A stretch of 64,000 nucleotides of DNA, taken from Manduca sexta (Eukaryota; Arthropoda; Insecta; Lepidoptera; Sphingidae). The number at the start of each line of letters is the position of its first letter. Position 1 is the stretch's first letter. Below are positions 20,616-31,500 of this stretch, piece by piece. The DNA lies in assembly GCF_014839805.1 (NCBI RefSeq), contig NC_051136.1, positions 62,001 through 126,000 on the forward strand, given 5' to 3'. Both the position numbers and the translations under genes were made by a program. The notes beneath the pieces were generated by a model. The model had not been told where the DNA came from. It did no database searches and saw nothing but the letters and a program-made list of their open reading frames with translations.

Positions 20616-20925
20616 CTACTTCACAACCTAAAATACAATTTATTATATGGAAATAAAATTGGAAAACCTAAATGTTCCAGTCATCATACTTAGTATCAAA
20701 CCATTTAAAAAAGATAGCCTGAATGGCTGTAATGATGGTCAAAAATATCGCCAACATGAACTATTTCGCTTGCTATTTAAGAGGCTGCCGAGTGGTTCGT
20801 TTGAGACAGGTTTTCAAATGACAGTTTTGATCATCTCATTGTTTAGTCTCATTTTGTTTTATATCTGTAATTATAAATCGACATTGGAAAAATCTCCGAT
20901 AAATAAACGGTGGCAGCCACAATAG
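20616..20925 (+). other. 3'UTR block with a 92-codon ATG frame (D1)
   Basis: Same block as after gene C, but with about 20 extra bases (cacaacctaaaatacaattt) and an ATG at 20647, giving an open frame 20647-20925 with one hydrophobic segment (VLIISLFSLILFYIC). The residues equal those of the C block, yet the frame breaks in D2 and in contig 4, so I treat it as 3'UTR and not as a gene. Confidence 0.55.
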
Positions 20926-21004
20926 AACAGAAGAAGTTCAGAAGAAGCTGCCGGCAACCCTTTCTTTATTTACTGTTCTGTGACAACCCTTTCAAATCGA
21001 AATT

Positions 21005-21010
21005 AATAAA
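21005..21010 (+). terminator. Poly(A) signal of D1
   Basis: AATAAA about 430 bp after the stop, in the aataaaataaag context shared with B and C. Confidence 0.6.
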
Positions 21011-21472
21011 ATAAAGTTTATTTTATCGTTTATTTTGTGTCGATCATAGTAACTAAGTACCAATAATTTGATTATTTTTACACAAATGTATGATCCTTCG
21101 AGCTGGATTGAGCACTAAGCACTGAATATTCGATAAAAAAGAAATACTTCAGAGGAAAACTTTAGCTATGTAATTTGTGAATCAGGTAAAGGTTTCTAAT
21201 TGTTAACAACAACAAACTTTCCGAGGATTTGAAGCCCTAGGAGTGTACATAGTCACGTAGCCAGTGATAAACATTTAGGTACTTAAGTATAACGAAGTCT
21301 CTTCTGCAATATAATATGAACACGATTGCGATCCCTGGATAGGAGAAAGCTTTTAATATATTAAAGTAGACTATATAGGGCCAATTTTTGAGATGGGAAA
21401 GCAGGGGTAGCTTAACCTTAACCGCTGTAGCTACAAAAGAAACTATCTTAGAAGGCTGTCTATTACCTTTTT

Positions 21473-21810
21473 AGGGTTCCGTACCTCAATAGGAAAAACG
21501 GAACCCTTATAGGATCACTTTGTTGTCCGTTCGTCTGTCTGTCCGTCTGTCAAGACCCTTTTTCTCAGGAACGCGTGGAGATATTAAGCTGAAATTTATA
21601 TCAAATAATTAGGTCTACTGTCCCTTGAAGCTGTGAAAAATCAAACTTCAAAGCCAACGCAATCAAAAAATACAGCCGCTTATGCCGCAAATTTTCGAAA
21701 CTCGCAAAGGAATCAAAACAACTATAGGGTACTTCCCGTGAACTTAGAATCTTGAAATTTGATACGAAGCATATAAAAGAAGTCCATATAAAAGAAAAAT
21801 TGCGAAAACT
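21473..21810 (+). repeat. Transposon remnant beginning agggttccgt (unit 2)
   Basis: Near-identical to 18384-18720, with the same agggttccgt / acggaaccct hairpin. Confidence 0.55.
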
Positions 21811-22442
21811 GTAAATTTTTAAATTACATTATATAATAAAAATATTTTTAATAATTTTAAAGTTACTACCATTTTCCTCATGAACGCGTAGAGATATTAA
21901 ATTAAAATTCATATGAAATACTCAGGTATATTTAAGCTGTAACAAAATCAAACTTCTATGTCAACGCAAACAAAAGACACAGCAATTTAAGCCGCATATT
22001 TTCAAACTAGTAACTAGTCGCAAGGGAATCAAAACCTACAGGGTACTTACCGTGAACTCAGAATCTTGAAATTTAGTACGAAGCAACGTCTTGTAGTACG
22101 GATAAAGGAAAAATTGCGAAAACAGTAAATTTTTAGTTACATCGCGGACGGTACGCTGGCGACCCACGGTTATCCGGTCACAGGGCCTGGAAGGAAGAAA
22201 GGAGTGGATAGGGTGAAGGAGAGGAAGGAGAAGGAGCCATCTCAGGATAGTTGGAAGGGAGACGGAGAGAAAATGTTCGCGAACCCTTATAGGCCTCAAT
22301 GTGTATTTAGCAACCATGAGGTTAACACAGTGAACTGTGTGCCTAGGGTCGCGGCAAATGTGCCTCCATGCATGGGCGTGCATTTGGTGTGGAGACCGAA
22401 CGCACAAGAATTACCTCGGGGGCCTTGTTTGATTAGTTAGAA

Positions 22443-22784
22443 CAGAGGTTCCTAATCTTTTTTCATAGACCCCTTCCACAATTTTGCTGGTTCCGTTGGT
22501 CCATTTTATTTTTAAGTTTCGCGGAGAAAGTGCATTACTACTACCGCCCAGCCATCGCAGGGGGTTATGTTGGGGTCACCGTGCCTCTTACGAACCCTAT
22601 CAATATTATCTGCCTACACTGATATGTGAAGGCAAGCCGTCATTTTAGTACTATACTAACAAACTAGATAAGTACATTTTTCGTGGACGACTTGTGGACC
22701 CCCATTTTTGTCACGCCAACGTGGACTCTTGTCAAGTATCCCATGGATTCCTGGAGGTCACCTGGACCTCTTTGGGAAACAGTG
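22443..22784 (+). mobile_element. hAT-like MITE (unit 2)
   Basis: Same element as 19361-19707, copied with the tandem unit; the poly-T run after the start is shorter. Confidence 0.5.
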
Positions 22785-23380
22785 GGTTAGAATATGGCAT
22801 ACATAATTTTTGGTTAATCATTTGTCTACACCGAAATCTAAATTACACTAAGTAGGAACTTTTGCAGGGACTTTTAATAACCAATCCCATAAAACTGAAC
22901 TATGAAGATCTATGAATAGGTACTGTAAGAAGTGCTTAGGTATTTTAAATAACATTAGTCGAAAAATTTTATGGGGTTGCCCTATGATGGCTTAGCCAAT
23001 CTTTAAAATTAAATTATTAAATCCATGGCGAATATGCGCCAATACTTCGAGGCATGCTTATTTCATGCTTCGTCATATCTAACATCGATTCCGAATGAAG
23101 CAAATGCGAAATAATAAGATAATACTCATATAATATTACACATCATAAGTATGTAAGTTTATAAGTTTGTTTACTCGCGGCATCACTCGGGATAATCTCT
23201 GGAACTACTAAACCATTCTAAATATTATTTAGCGAATACCTATATTGGTAGTTATATAACATCTACTATGATTCTTACGAACCTATATTTCACTCGGCTT
23301 TGGTTATTTTTATAAAAAAAAAATCAATTTTTAGCACGTCGCCTAGGTAGTTAAAGCTAGTCAATAAAAATGTTTAAGCC

Positions 23381-23388
23381 TATAAAAG
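23381..23388 (+). promoter_or_regulatory. TATA box of D2
   Basis: TATAAAAG, 54 bp before the ATG. Confidence 0.65.
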
Positions 23389-23434
23389 TGAACACATTTT
23401 TATACCGATGTATAGGATTCTTTGAAAGAGAGCA

Positions 23435-23650
23435 ATGAAATATCTCAAGACTTTCAACCTTTACGTCATTCTCATCGCTGTCTTCGCAATGGCAGTGGAA
23501 ATATACGGAGTGGGTGCTGAAGAGCCCGCTAATCTTGGTTCGGGGCAGCGAATGAATTTCATTTCAAAAAGGGGCGACAATTTCAACGGAGACCAGTGCC
23601 CTCCTGGTAAAATTAGGGTCGGAGATAAATGTGTCGAAATCGATAAATGA
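23435..23650 (+). CDS. ENF-like cytokine precursor D2 (71 aa), twin of D1
   Basis: Encodes the same 71-residue protein as D1, residue for residue: signal peptide, Lys45-Arg46, then the peptide with Cys55 and Cys66. Promoter and flanks are also nearly identical. This is a very recent duplication or a gene-converted pair. If both are real they would raise the dose of one peptide; if the assembly is wrong they are one gene counted twice. The downstream block (23691-23993) differs from D1 by an extra T in two T runs. Confidence 0.8.
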   Translation: MKYLKTFNLYVILIAVFAMAVEIYGVGAEEPANLGSGQRMNFISKRGDNFNGDQCPPGKIRVGDKCVEIDK

Positions 23651-23690
23651 TTGTTCAAAACTCAAGATTATGTTCGTTGTAATTATTCAG

Positions 23691-23993
23691 CTACTTCACA
23701 ACCTAAAATACAATTTATTATATGGAAATAAAATTGGAAAACCTAAATGTTCCAGTCATCATACTTAGTATCAAACCATTTAAAAAAGATAGCCTGAATG
23801 GCTGTAATGATGGTCAAAAATATCGCCAACATGAACTATTTCGCTTGCTATTTAAGAGGCTGCCGAGTGGTTCGTTTGAGACAGGTTTTTCAAATGACAG
23901 TTTTTGATCATCTCATTGTTTAGTCTCATTTTGTTTTATATCTGTAATTATAAATCGACATTGGAAAAATCTCCGATAAATAAACGGTGGCAG
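23691..23993 (+). other. 3'UTR block of D2, open frame broken
   Basis: Same block as 20616-20925, but ggtttttcaaatgacagttttt has one extra T in each run, which ends the long frame at 23907. This argues against the frame being a conserved protein. Confidence 0.55.
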
Positions 23994-24081
23994 CCACAAT
24001 AGAACAGAAGAAGTTCAGAAGAAGCTGCCGGCAACCCTTTCTTTATTTACTGTTCTGTGACAACCCTTTCAAATCGAAATT

Positions 24082-24087
24082 AATAAA
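24082..24087 (+). terminator. Poly(A) signal of D2
   Basis: AATAAA in the same context as in D1. Confidence 0.6.
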
Positions 24088-24549
24088 ATAAAGTTTATTT
24101 TATCGTTTATTTTGTGTCGATCATAGTAACTAAGTACCAATAATTTGATTATTTTTACACAAATGTATGATCCTTCGAGCTGGATTGAGCACTAAGCACT
24201 GAATATTCGATAAAAAAGAAATACTTCAGAGGAAAACTTTAGCTATGTAATTTGTGAATCAGGTAAAGGTTTCTAATTGTTAACAACAACAAACTTTCCG
24301 AGGATTTGAAGCCCTAGGAGTGTACATAGTCACGTAGCCAGTGATAAACATTTAGGTACTTAAGTATAACGAAGTCTCTTCTGCAATATAATATGAACAC
24401 GATTGCGATCCCTGGATAGGAGAAAGCTTTTAATATATTAAAGTAGACTATATAGGGCCAATTTTTGAGATGGGAAAGCAGGGGTAGCTTAACCTTAACC
24501 GCTGTAGCTACAAAAGAAACTATCTTAGGAAGCTGTCTATTACCTTTTT

Positions 24550-24890
24550 AGGGTTCCGTACCTCAAAAGGAAAAACGGAACCCTTATAGGATCACTTTGT
24601 TGTCCGTTCGTCCTTCCGTCCGTCTGTCAAGACCCTTTTTCTCAGGAACGCGTGGAGATATTAAGCTGAAATTTATATCAAATAATTAGGTCTACTGTCC
24701 GTTGGAGCTGTGAAAAATCAAACTTCAAAGCCAACGCAATAAAAAAATACAGCCGCTTATGCCGCAAATTTTCGAAACTCGCAAAGGAATCAAAACAACT
24801 ATAGGGTACTTCCCGTGAACTTAGAATCTTGAAATTTGGAACGAAGTAACGTTTTATAGTCCATATAAAAGAAAAATTGCGAAAACTGTA
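24550..24890 (+). repeat. Transposon remnant beginning agggttccgt (unit 3)
   Basis: Third copy of 18384-18720. It differs at the tct run (tccttccgtccgtctgtc) and near 24840 (ggaacgaagtaacg), showing the units are not perfect copies. Confidence 0.55.
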
Positions 24891-25525
24891 AATTTTTAAA
24901 ATTCATTATATAATAAAAATATTTTTAATAATTTTAAAGTTACTACCATTTTCCTCATGAACGCGTAGAGATATTAAATTAAAATTCATATGAAATACTC
25001 AGGTATATTTAAGCTGTAACAAAATCAAACTTCTATGTCAACGCAAACAAAAGACACAGCAATTTAAGCCGCATATTTTCAAACTAGTAACTAGTCGCAA
25101 GGGAATCAAAACCTACAGGGTACTTACCGTGAACTCAGAATCTTGAAATTTAGTACGAAGCAACGTCTTGTAGTACGGATAAAGGAAAAATTGCGAAAAC
25201 AGTAAATTTTTAGTTACATCGCGGAAGGTACGCTGGCGACCCACGTTTATCCGGTCTCAGGGCCTGGGAAGAAAAAGGGAGGGGACAGGGTGAAGGAAGA
25301 CGAGAGGAAGGAGAAGGAGCCATCTCAGAATAGTTGGAAGGGAGAGGGAGAGGAAATGTTCGCGAACCCTTATAGGCCTCAATGTGTATTTAGCAACCAT
25401 GAGGTTAACACAGTGAACTGTGTGCCTAGGGTCGCGGCAAATGTGCCTCCATGCATGGGCGTGCATTTGGTGTGGAGACCGAACGCACAAGAATTACCTC
25501 GGGGGGCCTTGTTTGATTAGTTAGA

Positions 25526-25873
25526 ACAGAGGTTCCTAATCTTTTTTTTTTCATAGACCCCTTCCACAATTTTGCTGGTTCCGTTGGTCCATTTTATTTT
25601 TAAGTTTCGCGGAGAAAGTGCATTACTACTACCGCCCAGCCATCGCAGGGGGTTATGTTGGGGTCACCGTGCCTCTTACGAACCCTATCAATATTATCTG
25701 CCTACATTGATATGTGAAGGCAAGCCGTCATTTTAGTACTATACTAACAAACTAGATAAGTACATTTTTCGTGGACGAATTGTGGACCCCCATTTTTTGT
25801 CACGCCAACGTGGACTCTTGTCAAGTATCCCATGGATTCCTGGAGGTCACCTGGACCTCTTTGGGAAACAGTG
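25526..25873 (+). mobile_element. hAT-like MITE (unit 3)
   Basis: Third copy of the element at 19361-19707. Confidence 0.5.
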
Positions 25874-26463
25874 GGTTAGAATATGGCATACATAATTTTT
25901 GGTTAATCATTTGTCTACACCGAAATCTAAATTACACTAAGTAGGAACTTTTGCAGGGACTTTTAATAACCAATCCCATAAAACTGAACTATGAAGATCT
26001 ATGAATAGGTACTGTAAGAAGTGCTTAGGTATTTTAAATAACATTAGTCGAAAAATTTTATGGGGTTGCCCTATGATGGCTTAGCCAATCTTTAAAATTA
26101 AATTATTAAATCCATGGCGAATATGCGCCAATACTTCGAGGCATGCTTATTTCATGCTTCGTCATATCTTACATCGATTCCGAATGAAGCAAATGCGAAA
26201 TAATAAGATAATACTCATATAATATTACACATCATAAGTATGTAAGTTTATAAGTTTGTTTACTCGCGGCATCACTCGGAATAATCTCCGGAACTACTAA
26301 ACCATTCTAAATATTATTTAGCGAATACCTATATTGGTAGTTATATAACATCTACTATGATTCTTACGAACCTATATTTCACTCCATTTTGGTAATATTT
26401 ATAAAAAAAAAAATTTGCACGTCGTCTAGCTAGTTTAACCTAGTCAACAAATATCTTAAAGCC

Positions 26464-26471
26464 TATAAAAG
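26464..26471 (+). promoter_or_regulatory. TATA box of gene E
   Basis: TATAAAAG, 54 bp before the ATG, as in D1 and D2, although the rest of the proximal promoter has diverged from about 26385 onward. Confidence 0.65.
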
Positions 26472-26517
26472 TGAACACATTTATATACCGAAGTATAGGA
26501 TTCTTTAAAAGAGAACA

Positions 26518-26799
26518 ATGAAATATCTCAACACTGTCAACCTTTACGGTATTCTCATCGCTGCCTTCGCAATGGCAGTGGAAATATACGGAGTTGGTGC
26601 ACAATGGCAACCTGGCAATGCCGGAAATGAAATAATGATGAACAATGCTGAAGAGCCCGCTGATCTTGGTTCAGGACAGCCAATCAGTTTCATTCTACAG
26701 AAGCGCGACAATTTCAAGGGAGACGAGTGCCCCACTGGTTCTATGAAGACTGAAGACGGAAGATGTAAACCACCATTTAATTCAACTTCAAGTTCTTAA
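26518..26799 (+). CDS. Classical ENF-type cytokine precursor E (93 aa)
   Basis: Best match in the window to the growth-blocking / plasmatocyte-spreading / paralytic peptide family. Signal peptide at residues 1-28 (MKYLNTVNLYGILIAAFAMA, then VEIYGVGA), a pro-region to Lys62-Arg63, then a predicted mature peptide from Asp64: DNFKGDE, Cys71, P-T-G-S-M-K-T-E-D-G-R, Cys83, KPPF. The DNF start, Gly74, the DGRCKP motif and Cys-x11-Cys are the family hallmarks; family members bind a haemocyte receptor and trigger spreading, growth arrest or paralysis. It differs in having one extra residue before the first Cys and a tail of six residues (NSTSSS, with an N-glycosylation sequon). Its promoter and leader are like those of D1/D2; its core and 3'UTR are not. 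Poly(A) signal at 26849. Confidence 0.85.
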   Translation: MKYLNTVNLYGILIAAFAMAVEIYGVGAQWQPGNAGNEIMMNNAEEPADLGSGQPISFILQKRDNFKGDECPTGSMKTEDGRCKPPFNSTSSS

Positions 26800-26848
26800 G
26801 TCAAGATGACTATGTTTGCGGTCGTTAATCATGTATTTGATAAACTGA

Positions 26849-26854
26849 AATAAA
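26849..26854 (+). terminator. Poly(A) signal of gene E
   Basis: AATAAA 50 bp after the stop, a 3'UTR much shorter than that of C and D and unrelated to it. Confidence 0.6.
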
Positions 26855-27309
26855 ATACACCATTGGAAAAGAAATATAGAAAAGAAATTTGAAATTCCAA
26901 ATCATTTACTGAAAATTTAATATAAGCAACCAGCACATACGTCCCCTTTCATTACATTATACCCAATATGGAATAAGTAAAAATAAATTACTCCTCCCAA
27001 TAAATAATGTGTATACTAAAAAAAATTGTGACACCTTAGGTTTCATCATTAACAATCAGTCAAACAATCACTCTACAGGCTTCCTCCAGCGTGTTCCTGT
27101 GTACTCTTTTAAATATATTTGTCGTCGGTGGAAAGGCGACTTAAACGACACTTTTTTTCGAGAATTTTGTACCTGGTAACTAAAACAGGACAAAGAGCTA
27201 ATTTTAAATATGTGTGGAACTCAGTGAAGCAAAAAAATGTCGCTTAAGACAATTAGCCTTACACCCGTCGTTATGAAAAAGTAAAGTGACCCTACTACAC
27301 CTGATGGTA
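26855..27309. other. Non-coding end of contig 2
   Basis: No gene seen. The last bases (cctactacacctgatggta) resemble a common lepidopteran repeat, so the contig probably broke in a repeat. Confidence 0.5.
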
Positions 27310-27809
27310 NNNNNNNNNNNNNNNNNNNNNNNNNNNNNNNNNNNNNNNNNNNNNNNNNNNNNNNNNNNNNNNNNNNNNNNNNNNNNNNNNNNNNNNNNNN
27401 NNNNNNNNNNNNNNNNNNNNNNNNNNNNNNNNNNNNNNNNNNNNNNNNNNNNNNNNNNNNNNNNNNNNNNNNNNNNNNNNNNNNNNNNNNNNNNNNNNNN
27501 NNNNNNNNNNNNNNNNNNNNNNNNNNNNNNNNNNNNNNNNNNNNNNNNNNNNNNNNNNNNNNNNNNNNNNNNNNNNNNNNNNNNNNNNNNNNNNNNNNNN
27601 NNNNNNNNNNNNNNNNNNNNNNNNNNNNNNNNNNNNNNNNNNNNNNNNNNNNNNNNNNNNNNNNNNNNNNNNNNNNNNNNNNNNNNNNNNNNNNNNNNNN
27701 NNNNNNNNNNNNNNNNNNNNNNNNNNNNNNNNNNNNNNNNNNNNNNNNNNNNNNNNNNNNNNNNNNNNNNNNNNNNNNNNNNNNNNNNNNNNNNNNNNNN
27801 NNNNNNNNN
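27310..27809. other. Assembly gap, 500 N
   Basis: Exactly 500 N; placeholder length. Confidence 0.99.
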
Positions 27810-28015
27810 GCTACATTATTCCTGAGTGCTATTGGCTACATTTTAGCCCAGAAATATATTTATTCGGAAAAACTTTTCATGCGGGCAGAGCCGAGGGCGA
27901 ATTTTATAGGAAGCTACATTATTCCTGAGTGCTATTGGCTACATTTTATCCCGGAAATCTATTTATTCCAGAAAAAATCTTACGAGCGCAGCCGATGGTG
28001 AATGCTATATTATAT
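27810..28015 (+). repeat. Two tandem copies of a 103-bp transposon end
   Basis: The stretch gctacattattcctgagtg, followed by ctattggctacatttta, occurs at 27810 and again at 27913. Each copy ends in a (g)gagc(c)ga(g/t)gg(c/t)ga tail like the 'gcaaagccgcgagc' ends of lepidopteran repeats. It lies at the gap edge and may be why the assembly stopped. Confidence 0.55.
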
Positions 28016-28454
28016 AAACTATAAACCAACTTGTCATTTCGTAACAGTATTTTGGAACTGTTATTTTAATTTCACTGGAACAGGTGTAACTAACTGAATT
28101 TGTCTGTTAGGTACGGCTCACGCCTAGTTCTGAATTAAAGCAATTTAAGATAATACATACTTACACGTATCTGGCTGAATGAATGGTATTCAAGTATTAA
28201 ACACAATTGCCTTTAAGTAATAAATATTTCCTAGGTTTATAATAGTTATTCCACGTTATCTTATTCCAATTAGTTGTTTGGATTGTTTGTATAACGATGC
28301 GGGCTGCCTACAAAACAATATTAAGTTATGACAGACATATTAAATGTTTATAATCAGTTTCATCACGAACTGTAAAAATAAAATAACAGTGTATGTAAAA
28401 CCATTGGAATTGCCAAAACACAAAACGAGTTAAAGTACGGCCAGTCACAGAAGT

Positions 28455-28517
28455 AGTTTTGAACACGGACATTCTTCTCGGTAGTCCGTTCGACACCCAA
28501 CTAGGCTATCGCCGCCT
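28455..28517 (-). repeat. SINE family I, head fragment
   Basis: Matches the first 60 bases of the SINE at 43312-43621: gtccgttcgacacccaacta followed by ggctatcgcc. Only the tRNA-like head remains. Confidence 0.6.
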
Positions 28518-31500
28518 TTTAAACGAGCTTAGTAAAAAGTCATTATTTAAAAAAGTAAACTCTTCAATTTTATTTACTGGCATAAACATGTTGCAGTTTA
28601 AACAGAATATAAAGCCTTATAAATTGTGGATATTCAATAAAATCGCTTGATAGTAGCGTCAACACTCGACCTCATGCCAAATGACTGCGCACTTGAACCG
28701 CTAATGCTGGAAACGCAACAATAGAGCTAACATCTATTTTTATCGATACACCATCAAATAGAGGCGAAAATCGCCGTTTTGCGGCTGCAAATGCTTTTCC
28801 GATACAGAAATGTCGTTTAGAACAATGAAGCTAGGTGCGTGGGGCGCAAAGTACTGCGGAATATTTTAAATTTCACACTTAAATGTTTAAACTCTTTAGC
28901 GGAGTTTGTTGTTCTCTAGTGGCCTTTAACTTTCAGTTTATAGTATAGAAATATTCACTTATGGTTTAATGAGAATTGAGATTTTTATTCAGTAATGCGA
29001 GTTTTAAAGGATTTACTAGAAACAAATGTGGTTTGGCGATGTTTTTTAGGTTTTAGCGACCCTTCACTCGTCATAAAATCGTTGTTTACTCAAAGACTAA
29101 AGAAGAAAGCCCTCGTTTTCTGATTGGAATTATTGAAAAATTATCTTTTTTTGTCAGCCTTAGTGTTGTATCTTTGTAAACTCTGAATACAACTAATAAA
29201 AACACCTTCAAGTTCAATAAAAATTGTTCATACGTCGCGTCTGTATGTCAAAAACTTTCCTTTTATAACCGCGATTCGGCCTAACTTTGTGATTGGTAAC
29301 CGCCACTCTTACAAACCGTAAACAACATTAACATTATTTACGGTTACATTTATGTTCTTTTTTCAATTTGTGAAAACTGTTTTTTTTTTAGATCATGACA
29401 ACGTTATGGAATTAATAATGTATTGTTATTTTATAATTAATCTAGGTTTTGTAAAATTGTGCCGTACAATAGATCTGTACACACAATAATATCTATATTT
29501 TAGCTATATAAATATATTATTGATATAGTTTTTAATTAATTACGCTTGTTTCTCTTCATCGCGTTAAATATTAATAATTAAAGCTGTATATCTAAGTGTT
29601 CTTTAGCCGTGGAAAACTAAATCACTTATGACTTGGAAGCACGGTCTACGACCATAGCCTATTCTTTATGGAACGAAAAAAAACTTATAGTTTTAATTGT
29701 TATCACAAAGCTGACAATACGATTTAACGTAAACAAATGTTACGTCGAAGTTAATTAGGAAGAAACGACTTCTGAACCCAATTAACTTTATGTTGCCGCG
29801 TAAGAAATTCGGGAATGTTCTCGAATGCGTCCCCGAACGCTATCTGCGGTAACTCTCGCGTTGTATTTCCTTCATGCTATAGCAATATTACACTCGCTGC
29901 GTATGTAACTGCAAATTACATAGCATTTGTCTAAATTAACCAAACGACGCGACATACAGCCGGCGTATGTAAATTGTACAGCCATTCACAGCTACCGTAA
30001 ACGATTGTGATAGCAAAGGATTGTGTAATGTGGTGCTATTTTTGTGAATTTATAAGTTTTATTAGAAAAAAAATACTTTAAAAGCAACTATATTGGGTTC
30101 TTTTTGTCAAAATATGTTTTTTATGATGGGATTATTTTTCCACTATGAAAGAGAATACTTATAATAATAGTATAGAATGTTAAATGTTTAAAGTTGCGTT
30201 AATATTAATTGTCACCTATAATTGTATTTACTAATCCTTTTTTTTAGATACAATTTACTAATATCATTAGTAAATTGTATCTTAAAATATCATATGCAAC
30301 TGTCAGGTGTATATTAAATCAATAAATAGAAGATTGTACATGTATTTTTATAATTGAACCGAAGATACGGCATGATATTGCCAGAGCATTTCCAATTGTA
30401 AAAATCTCTAAGTAAATTTCTGAAGAAACAACGTCGTGACGTCAACGCATCTTCCTCACACATTAAACCTACGTTTGTTTTATATGCAAATGAATAACGC
30501 GAAATAATACAAATGAGCAAACTGCTCTCCTGCTGGTAAGCGATACGACTGCTCACTGACAGTAGCAACATCACCATGTGTCTTCGAGATCCAAACCACC
30601 TTGAACTCAGTAATTATTAAATTTTATGCCTAACATACATTGTTATTAGAACCCAATTAAATCAAACTTACCTCACTAATTCTTTAATAAAGCAGACATA
30701 AAAGCTAATTCTCCAAAGAGCAATATTCAATTTCAACTTGTGCCATCGAAGCGCGAAGTCAGTGCACGCCGAATGTCTTGAATGTCAACTAGGGATGGGG
30801 ATTCCATTTCAGACCGCTCTGGGAGTCGTGATTGCAATCCCGATATTCGATACTAACAACTCCCGTTGTAATTGGCCATCTACCCGCATCGGACTAAACC
30901 CGTTTTAAATATAAATAGCCGTTTACCGCACACTCTATTTAGTTCTTAATTAGTTAGTGTTTATGAGTTTAGATTTTCGATAAAAGTTTGAGAATTATTT
31001 TGGAGCTAGGCCTACCTAGAATAGGTTACACGTTGCTCAGCATCGTGTTTCATGTTATTAAATGTACATTTATTAGAGGAATATATAATTTGTCTATTGG
31101 AGTACTAGGTGTAGGTACTACCATTTATTTTCTTCCTATTTTTTTTAAAATGAAATGTTAGCGTTGCACATGGCTTATTATTAGGAAAGAACTTAGAAAC
31201 TAAATTTGGCTTCATGCTATAACATATTTTTGTGTCTCCTAAAGACATATTCCTATAATTAATATGTATCTAATAAATTGGACTAAATTCTAACTGTCAT
31301 AGGTTCTATATAAGACATAATCCTCGCCACTTTCCACAAAATTAACTAGATTAGCGAACCACTCAACACAATGTCTAGAAACTTATTCTTCGAACTGTCT
31401 CTAAACTCCAAATTTTAATTAAACCTCTCCACATATCGACTTTAATCCCCAGCTTCGTGCAGCGGCTATCGCCAGACGAGGTCACCGCAAGCCTTTATAC

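Larger units (their letters stand above)
17455..26727 (+). repeat. Tandem array of three units of about 3.1 kb
   Basis: Units run core to core: 17455-20521 (3067 bp), 20522-23596 (3075 bp) and 23597-26727 (3131 bp). Each holds a cytokine core and 3'UTR, a downstream spacer with an agggttccgt transposon remnant, a second repeat block (acggtacgctggcgacccac), a hAT-like MITE, then the promoter and 5' half of the next gene. The spacers are nearly identical over long runs, including the MITE. The start of each unit is C-like and the end is E-like, so the junction between old paralogues lies within the coding sequence. Confidence 0.85.

Noticed and set aside
20647..20925. 92-codon frame with membrane segment after D1, as an independent gene
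   Set aside because: Lies between the D1 stop and its poly(A) signal, lacks an ATG after C and is frameshifted after D2 and in contig 4.
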